The position numbers and the translations under genes are program-made. This document shows, piece by piece, positions 20,984 to 34,245 of a DNA stretch of 64,000 nt. The notes beneath the pieces were generated by a model. The model ran no database searches. It saw only the letters and a list, made by a program, of their open reading frames with translations, and was not told where the DNA came from. Position 1 is the first letter of the stretch. Each line of letters starts with the position of its first letter. Source of the stretch: Limonium bicolor (lineage: Eukaryota; Streptophyta; Magnoliopsida; Caryophyllales; Plumbaginaceae); NCBI GenBank assembly GCA_023374045.1, contig CM041776.1, forward strand, positions 39,934,171 through 39,998,170. The letters are read 5' to 3'.

Positions 20984-22418
20984 TGAAATACCCCAAACCT
21001 AAGTATGTTAATTAAACATAAATTTATGATTTAATAAGGCTAAAACATGCCTTAGAAACATTGGTAGACAATCTAAACCAAAGAAAATACAAGGAAACGC
21101 CATAAGAGCAATTTAAGCAAAAACATGCTCTAAGCTTGGAGTAACTTTGATTAGCACCCAAATATATCATTCTAAGACCTTATTAACATGCTAATGGACA
21201 TGTTAAATCAATTAGCAAAGAAAACCAAGCTCACAAAATGAGTTAAAACACAAAATGTGCTTTAAGACTTCTTAAAGCACATTTTTGAAAATTTGTCTTA
21301 GAAATGGGTTTTGAGTGGCTAAATGCCCAAGATTATATATTAATCAACTTGTGTACTACTTAGTATCACATTAGGAATCCTAAATCAATTGGAAACCAAA
21401 AATTTCACAAATACGTGCACTAATTGTGAATAGTAACCAAATAGTGCCCAAATTAGTCTTTAGTCAACTTTACTTAATTAGTTGGTCAACAAAGCCCATA
21501 AATATCTCATTAATGGAGGGGGACGGTTTTTAGAGGGGTGAGTCACCATAGTGTCCCAGCCAAGTTAGAAAATAAGAGGGAAATAAAGATTAGTTACTAT
21601 TGCTTTTAAAAGGTAAATATCTCCTTAAAGCCTTACCTCTCTCCTCTCTTCATCATTCCTCCCTTTCCCCACCGTATTCTCCTTCTTCCTTCTGCTCCAA
21701 AACCGTGAGTGCAGCCCCCATTCTTGCTCCACCTTGTCTTGCTCACCAAATGCTCATGTTTGCTCCAAATCAAAATCTAAGCATAGATTTCTCTTAGTTG
21801 GAGCAAGCCCTTTAGTTCTATCTTTTCAAAACTGGAAAAACTCAATTTTGGTGCCATGGGAAAACTCCATTGAAGGGGAAAAGTCAAGTTTGAAGAGCTC
21901 CTTTGCTTCTTCATTCATTCAAGGTAAGGAAACTTAAAGAAAATCAACTTTCCACCCATTTTTGTCATTACCGAAAATTATCTTCTCATGGAGCTTTGTT
22001 TTACTCCTTGAACTAGCTCATTATAATCTTTAAAGGACTAAGGGAGGTCCTCCTTGATTCATACCCAAGTATATCTTAAGACTTCAAAGGTAATTATCCA
22101 TTTTAATGTATTAAAACACATTTTAACCTAAGGTTGAATTTTATGAGTTTAGGCGTGTCGCTTAAATACTCATTAGATTATTTGGATGTGAATTAGAACA
22201 TTGGCAAGAGAATTAAAGCCCTTGGCCGATTTTCCATCAAGAAAACCAAAGGAGGAAATTGAGAGAAAAGCTTGAAAACAAGGTAAATGACTTACCTCAA
22301 GGTGATTTATTGTTTAAGGGGTGGTATTTAGATAAGTACTAAATGTAGCTTGGAGCTTACATTAGGTGATGGGTTATATAACCTAGGAAAAAGAATTTAA
22401 ACAAGCTTGTGAACTTGT
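20984..22418 (+). repeat. Old gypsy LTR, plus orientation, first part (interrupted)
   Basis: Starts TGAAATACCCCAAACC and is the reverse complement of the outer part of the LTRs of the 22419-36945 element, at clearly lower identity (roughly 80-85% by eye). It ends at CTTGT where that element is inserted, and resumes at 36946. It is therefore an older relative oriented opposite to the insertion. I see no protein-coding gene in it. Confidence 0.85.
22414..22418. repeat. 5-bp target-site duplication CTTGT, left
   Basis: Repeated at 36946-36950, directly outside the TG...CA ends of the inserted element. Confidence 0.88.
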
Positions 22419-25400
22419 TGTAACACCCCAACTCAATCCAAATGTGGTCTCGCAACTTAACAGCATATATATATACATATCACAGCGGAATTCTTACACT
22501 CCAGGACCTTGCCACGGTCTGACTACAGAATATACCGAACATTAGTACATAACAACCTTAATCAAATACATATCCTTCTTACAATCCCCTCACATCCTAT
22601 ACATCTTACTAACTCAATTGCCATACGAGTGTACATGCACAACTCGTAGGCCACACTTAACCCTTAACACTTGTACCCCTTCTTACTCTCGCGACGGCCG
22701 CCTCCTGATGTTCACCTGTGTAGTAAAAACAGCCCCCAAAGGGGGTCAGCACGAATGCTGGTACGATCCTCTCATGGCCCCCAAGCTAACGTGGCTACGA
22801 CGACTAATTGTCGATAGCATGGAGGTTGATTAGATGCACAACATAATAGTAGTGCAGTAAACAACAAACCAAATATGAACAATCAAAGTTCACACACAAT
22901 GAACGACTTAGATGCGTTCCCTTAATTAGAGAGTTGATTATTGAACTCTTTAAGTTATATTCCTCTTAATCTTAGTCCATCCTTATCTCACCTCAATCTT
23001 AGACTTATCTTAATCTTAAAACAACCATCCTTTAAAAAGGAATGGATGTAGCTTATCTTAGTCTTAATAATACAAACCATCCTTTAAAAAGGAATGGTTG
23101 CAACTTATCTTAACCTCACCTTAATCTTAACCTTAACTTATTCTCAGTATACAAACCGTTCCTGGAGGGGAATGGTTGTATCCTAAGTCCAAACCTGGGA
23201 TTTAGGTGATCCCACCGCACCATCTTAATGCCACCTACCCTGGACGGAAGTCCAACATAGCTGAGCCGGCAACCGGCCCTAGGCTACAAGTCCGAAGACA
23301 AGTCCTTAAGCGGAAGACGGATCTGCTATAGATACCGACCCCCTTTCCTTAGCATGCATGACCGGAGTCAGTCCCGGGTTTCCTCACTCAAGTTCCAGTT
23401 AGTAGTAGTCTCAAGACCATGTTTGTTGGTTAACCTCTTTCGGTTTATATCAACCCATATTAGGGAGCGTTCCTTAGTCTCACACCTTTCCTTACTAAAC
23501 GTTGGTTAGTAAGTTCTTACGGTATGTTGTGTTAATTTCAAACATCACACAACAACACAATAAACATAATATTCCGGTTGCATGCTTTATCTTGTTTAGC
23601 GAGCACACAGAAACAAATAGCATACAAGCCGAGGGACACCTCGTTAGCAAGCAGGTCACAAGAAGAACTGTACCGTTCACTGTTGGTCGTTCGGTTGCTT
23701 AATCTCTTCCGGAGTCCAATTTCCAAGTCCTAAAACATTCATTCAGTTTTAGGTTGTTAATCACTTAACTCAATTCAACTTACTTATCTTACCTAGCTTA
23801 CTTAACTTACTTAACTTACTTAACCCTTAATGATCCCCGCCTAACACCTCTTAAGTCTTACAACTTAATCTTTCAGACTTAACCTTAAACTTTTAAGTTT
23901 ATTCTTAGCTTAATCCTTTAGGTCTTTATACCTCTAATCATCATTGCCCCTTAATGGGGTACCATTAATACCACTAAACTCTCTTAGTTTTTTTTAAGCC
24001 TTAAGGGTCGTCCGACCCGCCGTCCGACCCACCAACTGGGTCGGACCATTCCAGAGACTCTCGGGTTTGAGAAATTCCACTTGTCCGACCCACGTCCGAC
24101 CCAACCAACTGGGTCGGACCATTACAGAAATTTTCCGTCTTTTAAAACTCTCCCGTCCGACCCATGTCCGACCCAACCAACTGGGTCGGACCATTACAGA
24201 ACCCTTAACTGACGTCTAAAAGAGGCCGTCCGACCCAAACTTGGGTCGGACCCCTGGGTCGGACGCCACCAGAATATGTCCAAAAATTGTTAAATCTTCA
24301 CCAAACTTCTCCTAAAGCCTTCTAATGTGTTCTAACATCATTTAGACCCTTAAACCCACCTTTAATCATCCTCCAAACTTATTAAAATAACCTCCAATGA
24401 TCTTCTCAAACATTTTACTAAATTCTTGCAAACACTCCTAACACTTTCATATAGTTCCTTATATTCCAACATGTAAATTTTGTCTCAAAACTTCAACTAA
24501 CCAAAGTATCTCTTTTCAACCCATCTAACTCCTCCTTAACATCATTACATCCCATCTTTGCTTTGTTAGACCTTCCAATGCCCTCTTGCATTCTCATGCA
24601 CCAATTCCTCTCCTTTCCTTTGGTTACTCATCACTCTTAAACTCTTAAGCTTGCTTATACATTTCTTTCCATTACCTTAATACCTTGACATAGTTCTTCA
24701 TTTACCTTAACCATGCAACGCCCTCCTAAGACATTTCCACTTCTTTTATGCACTTACTCACCGTTCTCATGATCATACCCTCTTATACGTTTCTAGTCAT
24801 TTTCCTTGACGACTTACAACATTCTCCTACCATTTTCACTTTCATCACCCAAGTCTACACATTACCATTCAACTAAACCTTACTAGTCCACCACTAACAT
24901 CACCACCTCTTACACAAACTTCCCGAACTCTCATTGTTCTTCTCTTAGTTCATACCTAAATCATCTCAAAGCATTATACATCATTTCCTCCAGATTTGCA
25001 CAAGTCTTACCATTCCTCATACCATGACTTTGGTGTGTTCAATGCACCCATCTAACTCTAATTTCCTCATAGACCATTCTAGGTCATTCTAAACCTCAAG
25101 AACTCCTTAGTTAACTCATTTCCACTCAAATTCCTTTTTATGACTCCTAGTAAATCCTAGGTCATATTAATTCACCACCATCACCTAAACACTTCTTTTC
25201 TACTCAAATTTCACCATAGCTTCTCTAGTATCTTATCATGCCCAAACACATTATTTTCCTCATTCACCCATCTCACACACCAAGTTCTTTCTCATCATAT
25301 CTCATCACCCAAACCAACTCATTCACAACAAACTCAATATATTGCAATAATCTTAAATTGCATAGCACTAAGGCTCTTAAATGACATGGCTCTTAGGCCC

Positions 25401-26979
25401 TTAAATAACTTAAACTTAAACACTGAATTTCCCACATATAAAAGCCTTCAACCTGCAAATACACCCATCAATCTCATAGTAGTTACAATACTCTTAAATC
25501 CACCTTAAACTTATATTACTAACTCATTCTCATTGGCTCCTTAATCACAAGTTCATAAGCTTGTTTAAGTTCTTTTTCTTAGATTATATAACCCATTACC
25601 TAATGTAAGCCCTAGGCTACATTGGTACTCATCTAAAACTTATTCCTTAAACCTTAAACCACCATTAGATAAGTAATTTACCTTATTTTCTCAAGCTTAT
25701 CTTATCTTCCTCCTTAGACCTTCTTCTTGCATGAATCCCGGCCACCACTTAAACTTCCTTTGCCAATGTTCTAACCAATATTCAATGACTCACATGAGTA
25801 CTAAACAATACACTAACCTCAAGGAAAGAAAACCTAGGTTAGAAATGTGTTCTAAGGCATAATAAAAGTGATTACCTTTGAAGTCTCAAGGTAGACTTTG
25901 GCATTGAATGAAATAGGACCTCCACTAGTCCTTGGTGAATAAATCAAGCTAGAACAAGGCATAAAAACAAGGCCCCATGAGTAGTAATTTTCGGCCATGT
26001 GGGGAGGAGTGATGGAAACATGATTTTTCTTACATTTTCTTTACCTTAAGAGAATGGAGAAGCTAATGAGCTCTTCAAACTTGATTTTCCTCCATCAATG
26101 GAGTTTTCTCATGGCACCAAACTTGAGCTTTAAAAGATTTGAAAAGATAGAAAGATAGGTCTTGGCCTAACTAAGAGAAATCTATACTTGGTCTTTGATT
26201 TGGAGCAAAGATGAACACTTGGTGAGCAATTGAAGGTGGAGCACCCATGGATGGAGCTCTCTCGGTTTTGGAGCAAGAGAGAGAGAAGAAGAAACCATGG
26301 GAAGAAGAGAAATGAAGAGAGAGTAGAAGAAAGATAGCTTATTAAGAGATATTTTGCTTTTATAAAGCAAATAGTAACTTTACTTATTTCCCTCTTCTTT
26401 TCTTTAATTGAATGACTCATGTGGTGACTCACCACTCTCAAAATTGCCCCCTTGTTAAATAAGGGCATGTTTGGCCTTTATTGACCAATTAACTAAACTA
26501 AGTTGATTAAAGACCAAACTAGTCACTATTTGGCACTATTCACAAATTAGTGCACATATTTCTGAAATTTTGATTTCCCATTGATTTAGGCTTCCTAATG
26601 TGATACTAATTAGTACACATGTTGATTAAGGTGTAATAATGGGCATTTAGCCACTCAAAACTCAATTCTAAGACAATTTCTCAAAATGTGCTTTAAGACT
26701 TCTTAAAGCACATTTTGTGTTTTAACTTGTTTTCAAACTTGGTTTTCTTTGGTAATTGGTTTAAAATGACCATTAGAATATTACTAAGGTCTTATCATGA
26801 TATTTGGGTACTCACCCAAGTCTCTCCAAGCTTAGAGCACATTTTTGCCCTAATTGCCCTTAAGGCATTTTCTGGTGTTTTCCTTGGTTTAAATTGTCTA
26901 CCAATCTTTCTAAGGCATATTAGCCTTACTACATCATAATTTGATGTTTACTTAGCATACTTAAGTTTGGGGTATTTCA
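22419..26979 (-). repeat. Gypsy element 1, 3' LTR (4561 bp)
   Basis: Runs from TGTAACACCCC (22419) to GGGGTATTTCA (26979). It contains a TTAACTTACTTAACTTACTT run near 23780-23825 and the palindromic repeat array at 24001-24270. Minus-strand open frames near 26130-26468 and at 23994-24194 are low-complexity or repeat-derived and not credible genes. It lacks the 140-bp duplication of the 5' LTR. Confidence 0.88.
24001..24270. repeat. Palindromic GTCCGACCC repeat array in the LTR
   Basis: Four units of about 65-70 bp. Each contains GTCCGACCCA and its complement TGGGTCGGAC, for example CGACCCAACCAACTGGGTCG, followed by CATTCCAGA or CATTACAGA and an AT-richer spacer. The same array is at 33981-34245 in the other LTR. 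Apparent minus-strand frames here (MVRPSWLGRTWVG repeated) are translations of the repeat. Confidence 0.85.
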
Positions 26980-26996
26980 ATCTACCCCCCTTAAAA
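26980..26996 (-). other. Polypurine tract, gypsy element 1
   Basis: Minus-strand TTTTAAGGGGGGTAGAT directly abuts the 3' LTR, the expected plus-strand priming site. Confidence 0.85.
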
Positions 26997-29900
26997 GAAC
27001 TTTGTCCCCAAAGTTCCCATGCATCTTATCTTATTAAAATACATGTTTTACCTCATTCCATAGATCATACAGATCATACTTATGTATACTTAATCTCATT
27101 GGATCATTAGATCCGCCATATTCTTATACTTAAATATCACACAACATGCTTAAGCATGTTTAGCACTCAAAATTCTTTTTGTTTCTTTTGAAGATTAAAA
27201 CATTCACATAATTTCCAACGTATTCTCCCATGTCACCGGTCCGTAGACAATGGCTCATTCGTCCTCGTCACCATGGGCCAGAATACAAAACACTCTGCTC
27301 TCCCCATGTCACCGGTCCGAAGACAAAGGCTCGTGCGTCCTCGACTCCATGGGCGAGACTCAGTAAAAAGGTAATCCTTTTTACGAGGTCATGTGAGGAA
27401 TAATTCCTTTAATTAAAAATACAATCAACTCCAATTTCATTTTATCCTAAGGCCTCTATCCATAGTGTGATTTAATTGTGACCACTGGTAGGGAGTTTCA
27501 GGAATCATCCTACCCTGATGTGATCAGCATCAGTGTAAAACTATCCTTCCACCCCAATTTGTGTTTGGTTTCCCTTGATCCCTAGAAAATCAAGTTCCAC
27601 CTCCCACGTCATTTTCAAACATCCAAATAATTCATTCATGTCCAATTTTCTATCTTTTTAGTTCTTCCTAATCATAATCAATACATCTCCCAAGTGTGGA
27701 CTCAGTCCATCAAACATTCCCGATTCATCTCTTAGTAATTACCTCAAGATTTAAATTCCTACTAAGTTCTATAACTGTGCCATACCAATTCTCACCATCT
27801 TATATCTCATAGCATTACAATTTCCTTCCTCATACTCATGTCAAATTGTATCTCATAATGTTATCTTATTCTTATCTCACACATAGTCTTGTATCGACTC
27901 ATACCTCATATATTCCTTATTTCTTAAGTCTCTTTAATCCTCTTCCTTAATTCTCTTAACTTGTACTCACACCGGAGTTAACAAGATAGGTACTTAATAT
28001 GTATGGTATTCATATCTTCTATGCACAATAACCATGATTTTATCTCAAAATGTTATGTAAAACATATTCTCGAATATTTTGTGCTATACACACCGTAGTT
28101 TATGTACTCAGTACACAAACATACGCTAAGCGGTTTTCGCTCTACCCCTCTTAAAATGGATTACGCCCACGTAATCAGCATTATATCATCCTTGAACATA
28201 AGTTCAAGATGTCTAATTCTCACCAAGCATTCCAGCTTCCACGTCATCTATCTTACTTATAAGTCGATCAGAAATGACTTAGTCTCTGTATCGAGGATTC
28301 TTAACGGTACTTATACCGTTTCCTTAACTTAGCTTGGTCTAATCTCAAAGGTACTGATCTGCTAGCTTCCGCTGCGCAACTCTGATAATCTTAGGCTTAA
28401 CTGCTTTTCTTATCCTTCATAGTATTGTATATCCTCATGCCTCCTTACAGTTTAAGAATATTGGTCTCTCAATGGACACGTGTTATTTTTATATATACAC
28501 GGCCTTAATGAGTTGTAACTCGTCTATCCATTCTCCTTGGAGATCTAATGTTCATATTCTTAGCGTTCTCTTAAGTGTCTAAATCGTTCTTTCCATCTGA
28601 CCTTTGGTCTGAGGATGATTCTTAATCGGAAACTACTGTTTAGTGCTTATTGCGCTTTACAGTTAAATCTCTTACATCTTAAGACATGTCCAATGTTTGT
28701 ACTTAACAATCCGTGCTCTTCGCACTTCATAGTCCTTAATTATCCGTTCTCTGATTTCTCGTGTTGTTGGTTCAACTGAATTCTTCTCTTCGACTGTTTG
28801 TGGTAATAGCTGCTCTTGTCTGATCTTGCGTCGTTGTCCGTGGTATGGAGTCGACTACTTCCCGTGTTCCTTACACCACTCGTCTACATGCATGGGGTAC
28901 CTTACTGGTACATTACTACTTACCCAACTTACTCATAAATGAGCGTGTCAGGCCTACAAGCCCCTGTGGGGTGCAGTCGTCCCACGTCTCGTTTTAGTAA
29001 ACTCATAGTGTCCGTCACACGTTTAGCTATTGCTAATTATGAAGTATTCTGTTGTCGATCTCCTCTTTCATCGTTCCATAATAACATTTATTGTTCTTCT
29101 TGAAGTTAATCAAGGGAAGTCCATTTACTGTGTTCTTGGGTATAGTATGCTCTAGCTCCTTTCTGTATTCCGTACTGACTCCATTCCTTAGTAGCTTAGG
29201 TCTCTTTCCATAGAGCCTCCTATCCTCTTTCTCATATTTATTCGACTAGGAATGCACTCCCAGTTCCTCAAGGAATGGGTAGTGTGCTTCCTGTGAAATC
29301 TTACCTAACCAGGTCCAGACTACTGCCATCAATGCTCAGTTCGTCTACCTTCTTATTTCCTTATTTATATTGGTCTTAACTCATAAATCTCATTGCCTCT
29401 GTGTCAATATTTGACGGCTCATAGATAATGGTCGCCTTACCGCGCACCATGACTTAATCCCCTCACATAAATATTGTACTCACGACCACTACTACCGTGG
29501 TAGTTGGCCTTTACTCTGTTGCCCATTGATGGTGCAACTCCTTACTCATTTATTCTAACATCTTATCTTATATTCAATTCCTTCCTGGTGCAAACACGCT
29601 AGGGTTTCTTTAATTCCGGTATTTGGCGGTTGCCGTACCGTGTTGTAAAATAGTTGACTCTTAATATGAAGATGTTCTGCTCCAATCTCAGATTCGTAAG
29701 TAGGCTAATTCTTCTCGCATTCTTTTATCCTTATGATGCTGTTTACCATGTAATTTAATCAGTTACTAAAGAAGTCGTCCGCTGATTCACAAGCTCTTCT
29801 GAGCATTGGTCATTTGACGTGCCATGTTGTGCACTCACAACGTTTATCTCTGACGATTACTGATTCTTAAATCCTGGGTGTCGGATATAAGGTCTGTCTC

Positions 29901-32235
29901 TGCAGCCTTCCTTATTACTCAAGTGTATCTGGCATGTTCTAAGGTAATTTCAAGGTTTACAGTTTCCATTCTCTAACAAACGTAATATTTCTTTAATAAG
30001 TGAAAGCCCTTTTGAGGGGTTTATTCCCACTCTTGGCCTCACAACAAGGAGAGGTATCCCCACCCCAAAGGCATGGTTCGTTCTCCGCCCCTGCCAATGT
30101 ACTATCTCATTATTCTCATCGGTGCCCTTTCCTGGCAATATTTTCCACAATCTAAGTTATAGGTTTGGTAACCGTTCATATCTACGAATTGTAGTTCCTT
30201 TTTGGCTTAAATAAGTTCTCTTACAACTTACTGCGCCTCGGGTTCTGATGTGGTTAACATCCTTGGCTCGTAGGCTCTTAGTGCTTAATATCTCCGTTCA
30301 TTACTTGTACTCTCACTCATCTGTAGGTCATTCTTAAAGGTTTTTGTTTCTTGAACATTATCCACCGTTAGGTTACATATTGAATGTAGTATCGGGTTTC
30401 AAGATAAGTCGCATCCTGCTTCCTGCTATGGAAGTTTATTCAGGTGATCTGGGGTTGTTACTTAGTGTCTCTGACAATACTGTCATTTACTAGACTTATG
30501 TCTTTTAGCAATCGAGGTTAGGTTCGTATTAGGCGTTTGCCTTGCGGTGTCCAAGTTGGATATCATCCTGTCATCTTATACTTCCATCTCAACGCTTCGT
30601 TCAACTTCCGTTGACTATGCCACCCGTTGATGATCAATCATACTTGGGTGTTAATGAGTTAAACAAACAGTATTAACTGTCATTCATCAGTTTGTTCGGC
30701 TCGACTATGCCCGCTCTGTGGGGGTAGTCCTCTGAGCTTTCCTTTCCCAGGGTTGTACGACTTTAATTCTTAATAGGTTATAGCTTACGTTTATTTCTTT
30801 TATCCTTGTTTTCTGGGTTTTCCAACCTCTTCATTGAAGAATGTTGTTATTGGTATGTTTAACGGTCATCTCGGGAGTTTTATCCCGCTCTTTTTGGAAG
30901 AGGTTATGTCAACGGTCTCAATGGTATCTTATAATACATTCCTTGTATGTTATTTCTTACATATTGTTTTGCTCGGATCACCGAGCGATCTCTTAGGTTT
31001 TCCTCTTGGAGTTCGGGATTGGTGTTCTTACCGTACTGTCGGTTGTTGTTGTAGTAGGTTATACCGTCGTCAAGATTCATATCGCTTAGTATTCTGTCCA
31101 AGTTCAGCTCTCTGCTGACTGGTGTATCCACTCATCTCATCATGGTCAGGTCGTCAGGCCCTTCCAGGGTCTCATTCTCCCGTTCTTATAGATTTATAAT
31201 CCGGTATTAGTGTGTACTATAACTGTAGTGTTCTGTTATCTCGCCATGATGGCTTTTCGTGTAGCTTAACCGTGGTAGCACTTGCTATGGCAAGTGCGCC
31301 ATGCAAGATGAGCTTCCGGTACCGTGTGCGCCGGTAATGGTACTTCCTCCTAATATTTTATATCTTTGGTAGTCCTCGGGACTCCTTCGATGTTCCTCCG
31401 TTTTGGATAACTAGCCATTCAGCAGTCTCCTGTTGTTTTGACCGTACCGTCCCTTATCAGGGTGTTCCTCTTTCTGAGGGAATCCCCTTGTTATTTCCTC
31501 ACGTCTTAATCCTCAATCCCGTTTCCACAAAATTTGTTGTGGTTACTAAGTAATGATTCTCCTTTAGGCACTAAATCGTAGTCCTATTTCGGTATATAAT
31601 TTGTATGAGTTTCTACCGTCGTCCGCGTTATGTCGGCCAGGTTTGTAACCTTCTTCATTGTATGGGGTTTGGAGTTCCCGTTCCTAACTAGACTTCCCAG
31701 TAATCACAACCCTTATGCTTTATACTATCCCACTGTCATGCTCACTCGGATCACTGTCCGGTACTCGTGTCGCTTATCTCTTCCTTTCCATTGCACTCGT
31801 TGTGCTTTTCTTATCATTGGTATGGTGGGGTAACTCGACTGCGTAGCATGTCGACCCATGTTGCCAGTAATTACCGTTCCTTTATTGATAAAATTCCCTT
31901 GGTAGCGCCTGTTTCACTGTTGCTCTCCATTAAAAACCTTCAAATTCTTGTAAACTATCATACGACAAGTTATTTCTTGTATTGCTTACTGCTAACTAAC
32001 TACCAGATCGGGTTTCTCCCGAGTACGAGAGGGTTTTCTTCTCTCTGGCGTTTGTTCCACATATTCAGGGTTAGGGATGTGGAGGGTGGGCTTAGGTACT
32101 ATGGATATTCGGTAAACACCGGGAAGTCCTGACTAATGCACCTCTCACTCTATCACTCAACCCTTAACCCATAACTCAACCTCAACCTCAGTATTCTCCT
32201 AAGTTCGGTAATTCTTGTCTTCAGAGCGTAACTAC
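26997..32235 (-). pseudogene. Gutted internal region of gypsy element 1
   Basis: About 5.2 kb in which no frame longer than about 120 codons survives and none of the long ones matches gag, protease or RT. The order of landmarks still follows a chromovirus on the minus strand: PPT at 26980, a second PPT-like CGCTCTACCCCTCTTAAAAT near 28138, an integrase patch at 28564-28620, and the PBS at 32236. Base composition is T-rich on the plus strand. It may be ancient coding DNA propagated as passenger sequence. Confidence 0.75.
28564..28620 (-). pseudogene. Integrase remnant in gypsy element 1
   Basis: On the minus strand this reads NHPQTKGQMERTI, a stop, then TLKRTL. It corresponds to the integrase motif [19 protein letters not shown] of the intact relative at 44188-46164. 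The catalytic-region Asp is replaced by Lys and a stop codon is present, so it is dead. Confidence 0.8.
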
Positions 32236-32241
32236 GCTCTG
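32222..32241. other. Hairpin overlapping the PBS, gypsy element 1
   Basis: CAGAGCGTAACTACGCTCTG: an 8-bp inverted repeat (CAGAGCGT/ACGCTCTG) around a 4-base loop, with one arm inside the primer-binding site. The counterpart in element 2 is at 49812-49831. Confidence 0.75.
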
Positions 32242-32247
32242 ATACCA
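32236..32247 (-). other. Primer-binding site, gypsy element 1
   Basis: Minus-strand TGGTATCAGAGC four bases inside the 5' LTR, complementary to plant initiator tRNA-Met. Confidence 0.9.
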
Positions 32248-32681
32248 CTTTTGTAACACCCCAACTCAATCCAAATGTGGTCTCGCAACTTAACAGCATA
32301 TATATATACATATCACAGCGGAATTCTTACACTCCAGGACCATGCCACGGTCTGACTACAGAATATACCGAACATTAGTACATAACAACCTTAATCAAAT
32401 ACATATCCTTCTTACAATCCCCTCACATCCTATACATCTTACTAACTCAATTGCCATACGAGTGTACATGCACCACTCGTAGGCCACACTTAACCCTTAA
32501 CACTTGTACCCCTTCTTACTCTCGCGACGGCCGCCTCCTGATGTTCACCTGTGTAGTAAAAACAGCCCCCAAAGGGGGTCAGCACGAATGCTGGTACGAT
32601 CCTCTCATGGCCCCCAAGCTAACGTGGCTACGACGACTAATTGTCGATAGCATGGAGGTTGATTAGATGCACAACATAATA

Positions 32682-32961
32682 GTAAGTGCAGTAAACAACA
32701 AACCAAATATGAACAATCAAAGTTCACACACAATGAACGACTTAGATGCGTTCCCTTAATTAGAGAGTTGATTATTGAACTCTTTAAGTTATATTCCCTC
32801 TTAATCTTAGTCCATCCTTATGTAAGTGCAGTAAACAGCAAACCAAATATGAACAATCAAAGTTCACACACAATGAACGACTTAGATGCGTTCCCTTAAT
32901 TAGAGAGTTGATTATTGAACTCTTTAAGTTATATTCCCTCTTAATCTTAGTCCATCCTTAT
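32682..32961. repeat. 140-bp tandem duplication inside one LTR
   Basis: 32682-32821 and 32822-32961 are almost identical (GTAAGTGCAGTAAACA ... GTCCATCCTTAT). The left LTR has a single copy (about 22842-22990), so the duplication arose after, or at, insertion of this element. Confidence 0.88.
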
Positions 32962-33980
32962 CTCACCTCAATTTTAGACTTATCTTAATCTTAAAACAAC
33001 CATCCTTTAAAAGGAATGGATGTAGCTTATCTTAGTCTTAATAATACAAACCATCCTTTAAAAAGGAATGGTTGCAACTTATCTTAACCTCACCTTAATC
33101 TTAACCTTAACTTATTCTCAGTATACAAACCGTTCCTGGAGGGGAATGGTTGTATCCTAAGTCCAAACCTGGAATTTAGGTGATCCCACCGCACCATCTT
33201 AATGCCACCTACCCTGGACGGAAGTCCAGCGTAGCTGAGCCGGCAACCGGCCCTAGGCTACAAGTCCGAAGACAAGTCCTTAAGTGGAAGACGGATCTGC
33301 TATAGATACCGACCCCCTTTCCTTAGCATGCATGACCGGAGTCAGTCCCGGGTTTCCTCACTCAAGTTCCAGTTAGTAGTAGTCTCAAGACCATGTTTGT
33401 TGGTTAACCTCTTTCGGTTTATATCAACCCATATTAGGGAGCGCTCCTTAGTCTCACACCTTTCCTTACTAAACGTTGGTTAGTAAGTTCTTACGGTATG
33501 TTGTGTTAGTTTTCAAACATCACACAAAACACAATAAACATAATATTCCGGTTGCATGCTTTATCTTGTTTGGTGAGCACACAGAAACAAATAGCATACA
33601 AGCCGAGGGACACCTCGTTACCAAGCAGGTCACAAGAAGAACTGTACCGTTCACCGTTGGTCGTTCGGTTGCTTAATCTCTTCCGGAGTCCAATTTCCAA
33701 GTCCTAAAACATTCATTCAGTTTTAGGTTTTTAATCACTTAACTCAATTCAACTTACTTATCTTACCTAGCTTACTTAACTTACTTAACTTACTTAACCC
33801 TTAATGATCCCCGCCTAACACCTCTTAAGTCTTACAACTTAATCTTTCAGACTTAACCTTAAACTTTTAAGTTTATTCTTAGCTTAATCCTTTAGGTCTT
33901 TATACCTCTAATCATCATTGCCCCCTTAATGGGGTACCATTAATACCACAAAACTCTCTTAGTTTTTTTTAAGCCTTAAG

Positions 33981-34245
33981 GGTCGTTCGACCCGCCGTCC
34001 GACCCACCAACTGGGTCGGACCATTCCAGAGACTCTCGGGTTTGAGAAATTCCACTTGTCGGACCCACGTCTGACCCAACCAACTGGGTCGGACCATTAC
34101 AGAAATTTTCCGTTTTAAAACTCTCCCGTCCGACCCATGTCCGACCCAACCAACTGGGTCGGACCATTACAGAACCCTTAACTGACGTCTAAAAGAGGCC
34201 GTCCGACCCAAACTTGGGTCGGACCCCTGGGTCGGACGCCACCAG
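33981..34245. repeat. Palindromic GTCCGACCC repeat array in the 5' LTR
   Basis: Counterpart of 24001-24270, with the same four units and a few substitutions, some of which break single palindrome arms (GTCGGACCCACGTCTGACCC). Confidence 0.85.

Noticed and set aside
23994..24194. Minus-strand frame with repeated MVRPSWLGRTWVG
   Set aside because: Translation of the GTCCGACCC repeat array, not a protein gene.
24001..24270. CRISPR-like array of regularly spaced palindromic repeats
   Set aside because: Regular palindromic repeats are present, but spacing and repeats vary, the sequence is duplicated in both LTRs of a plant retrotransposon, and there are no cas genes.
30834..31131. Possible genes in the interior of element 1
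   Set aside because: Frames under 100 codons with no gag, protease or RT motifs and no conservation signal; treated as decayed passenger DNA.
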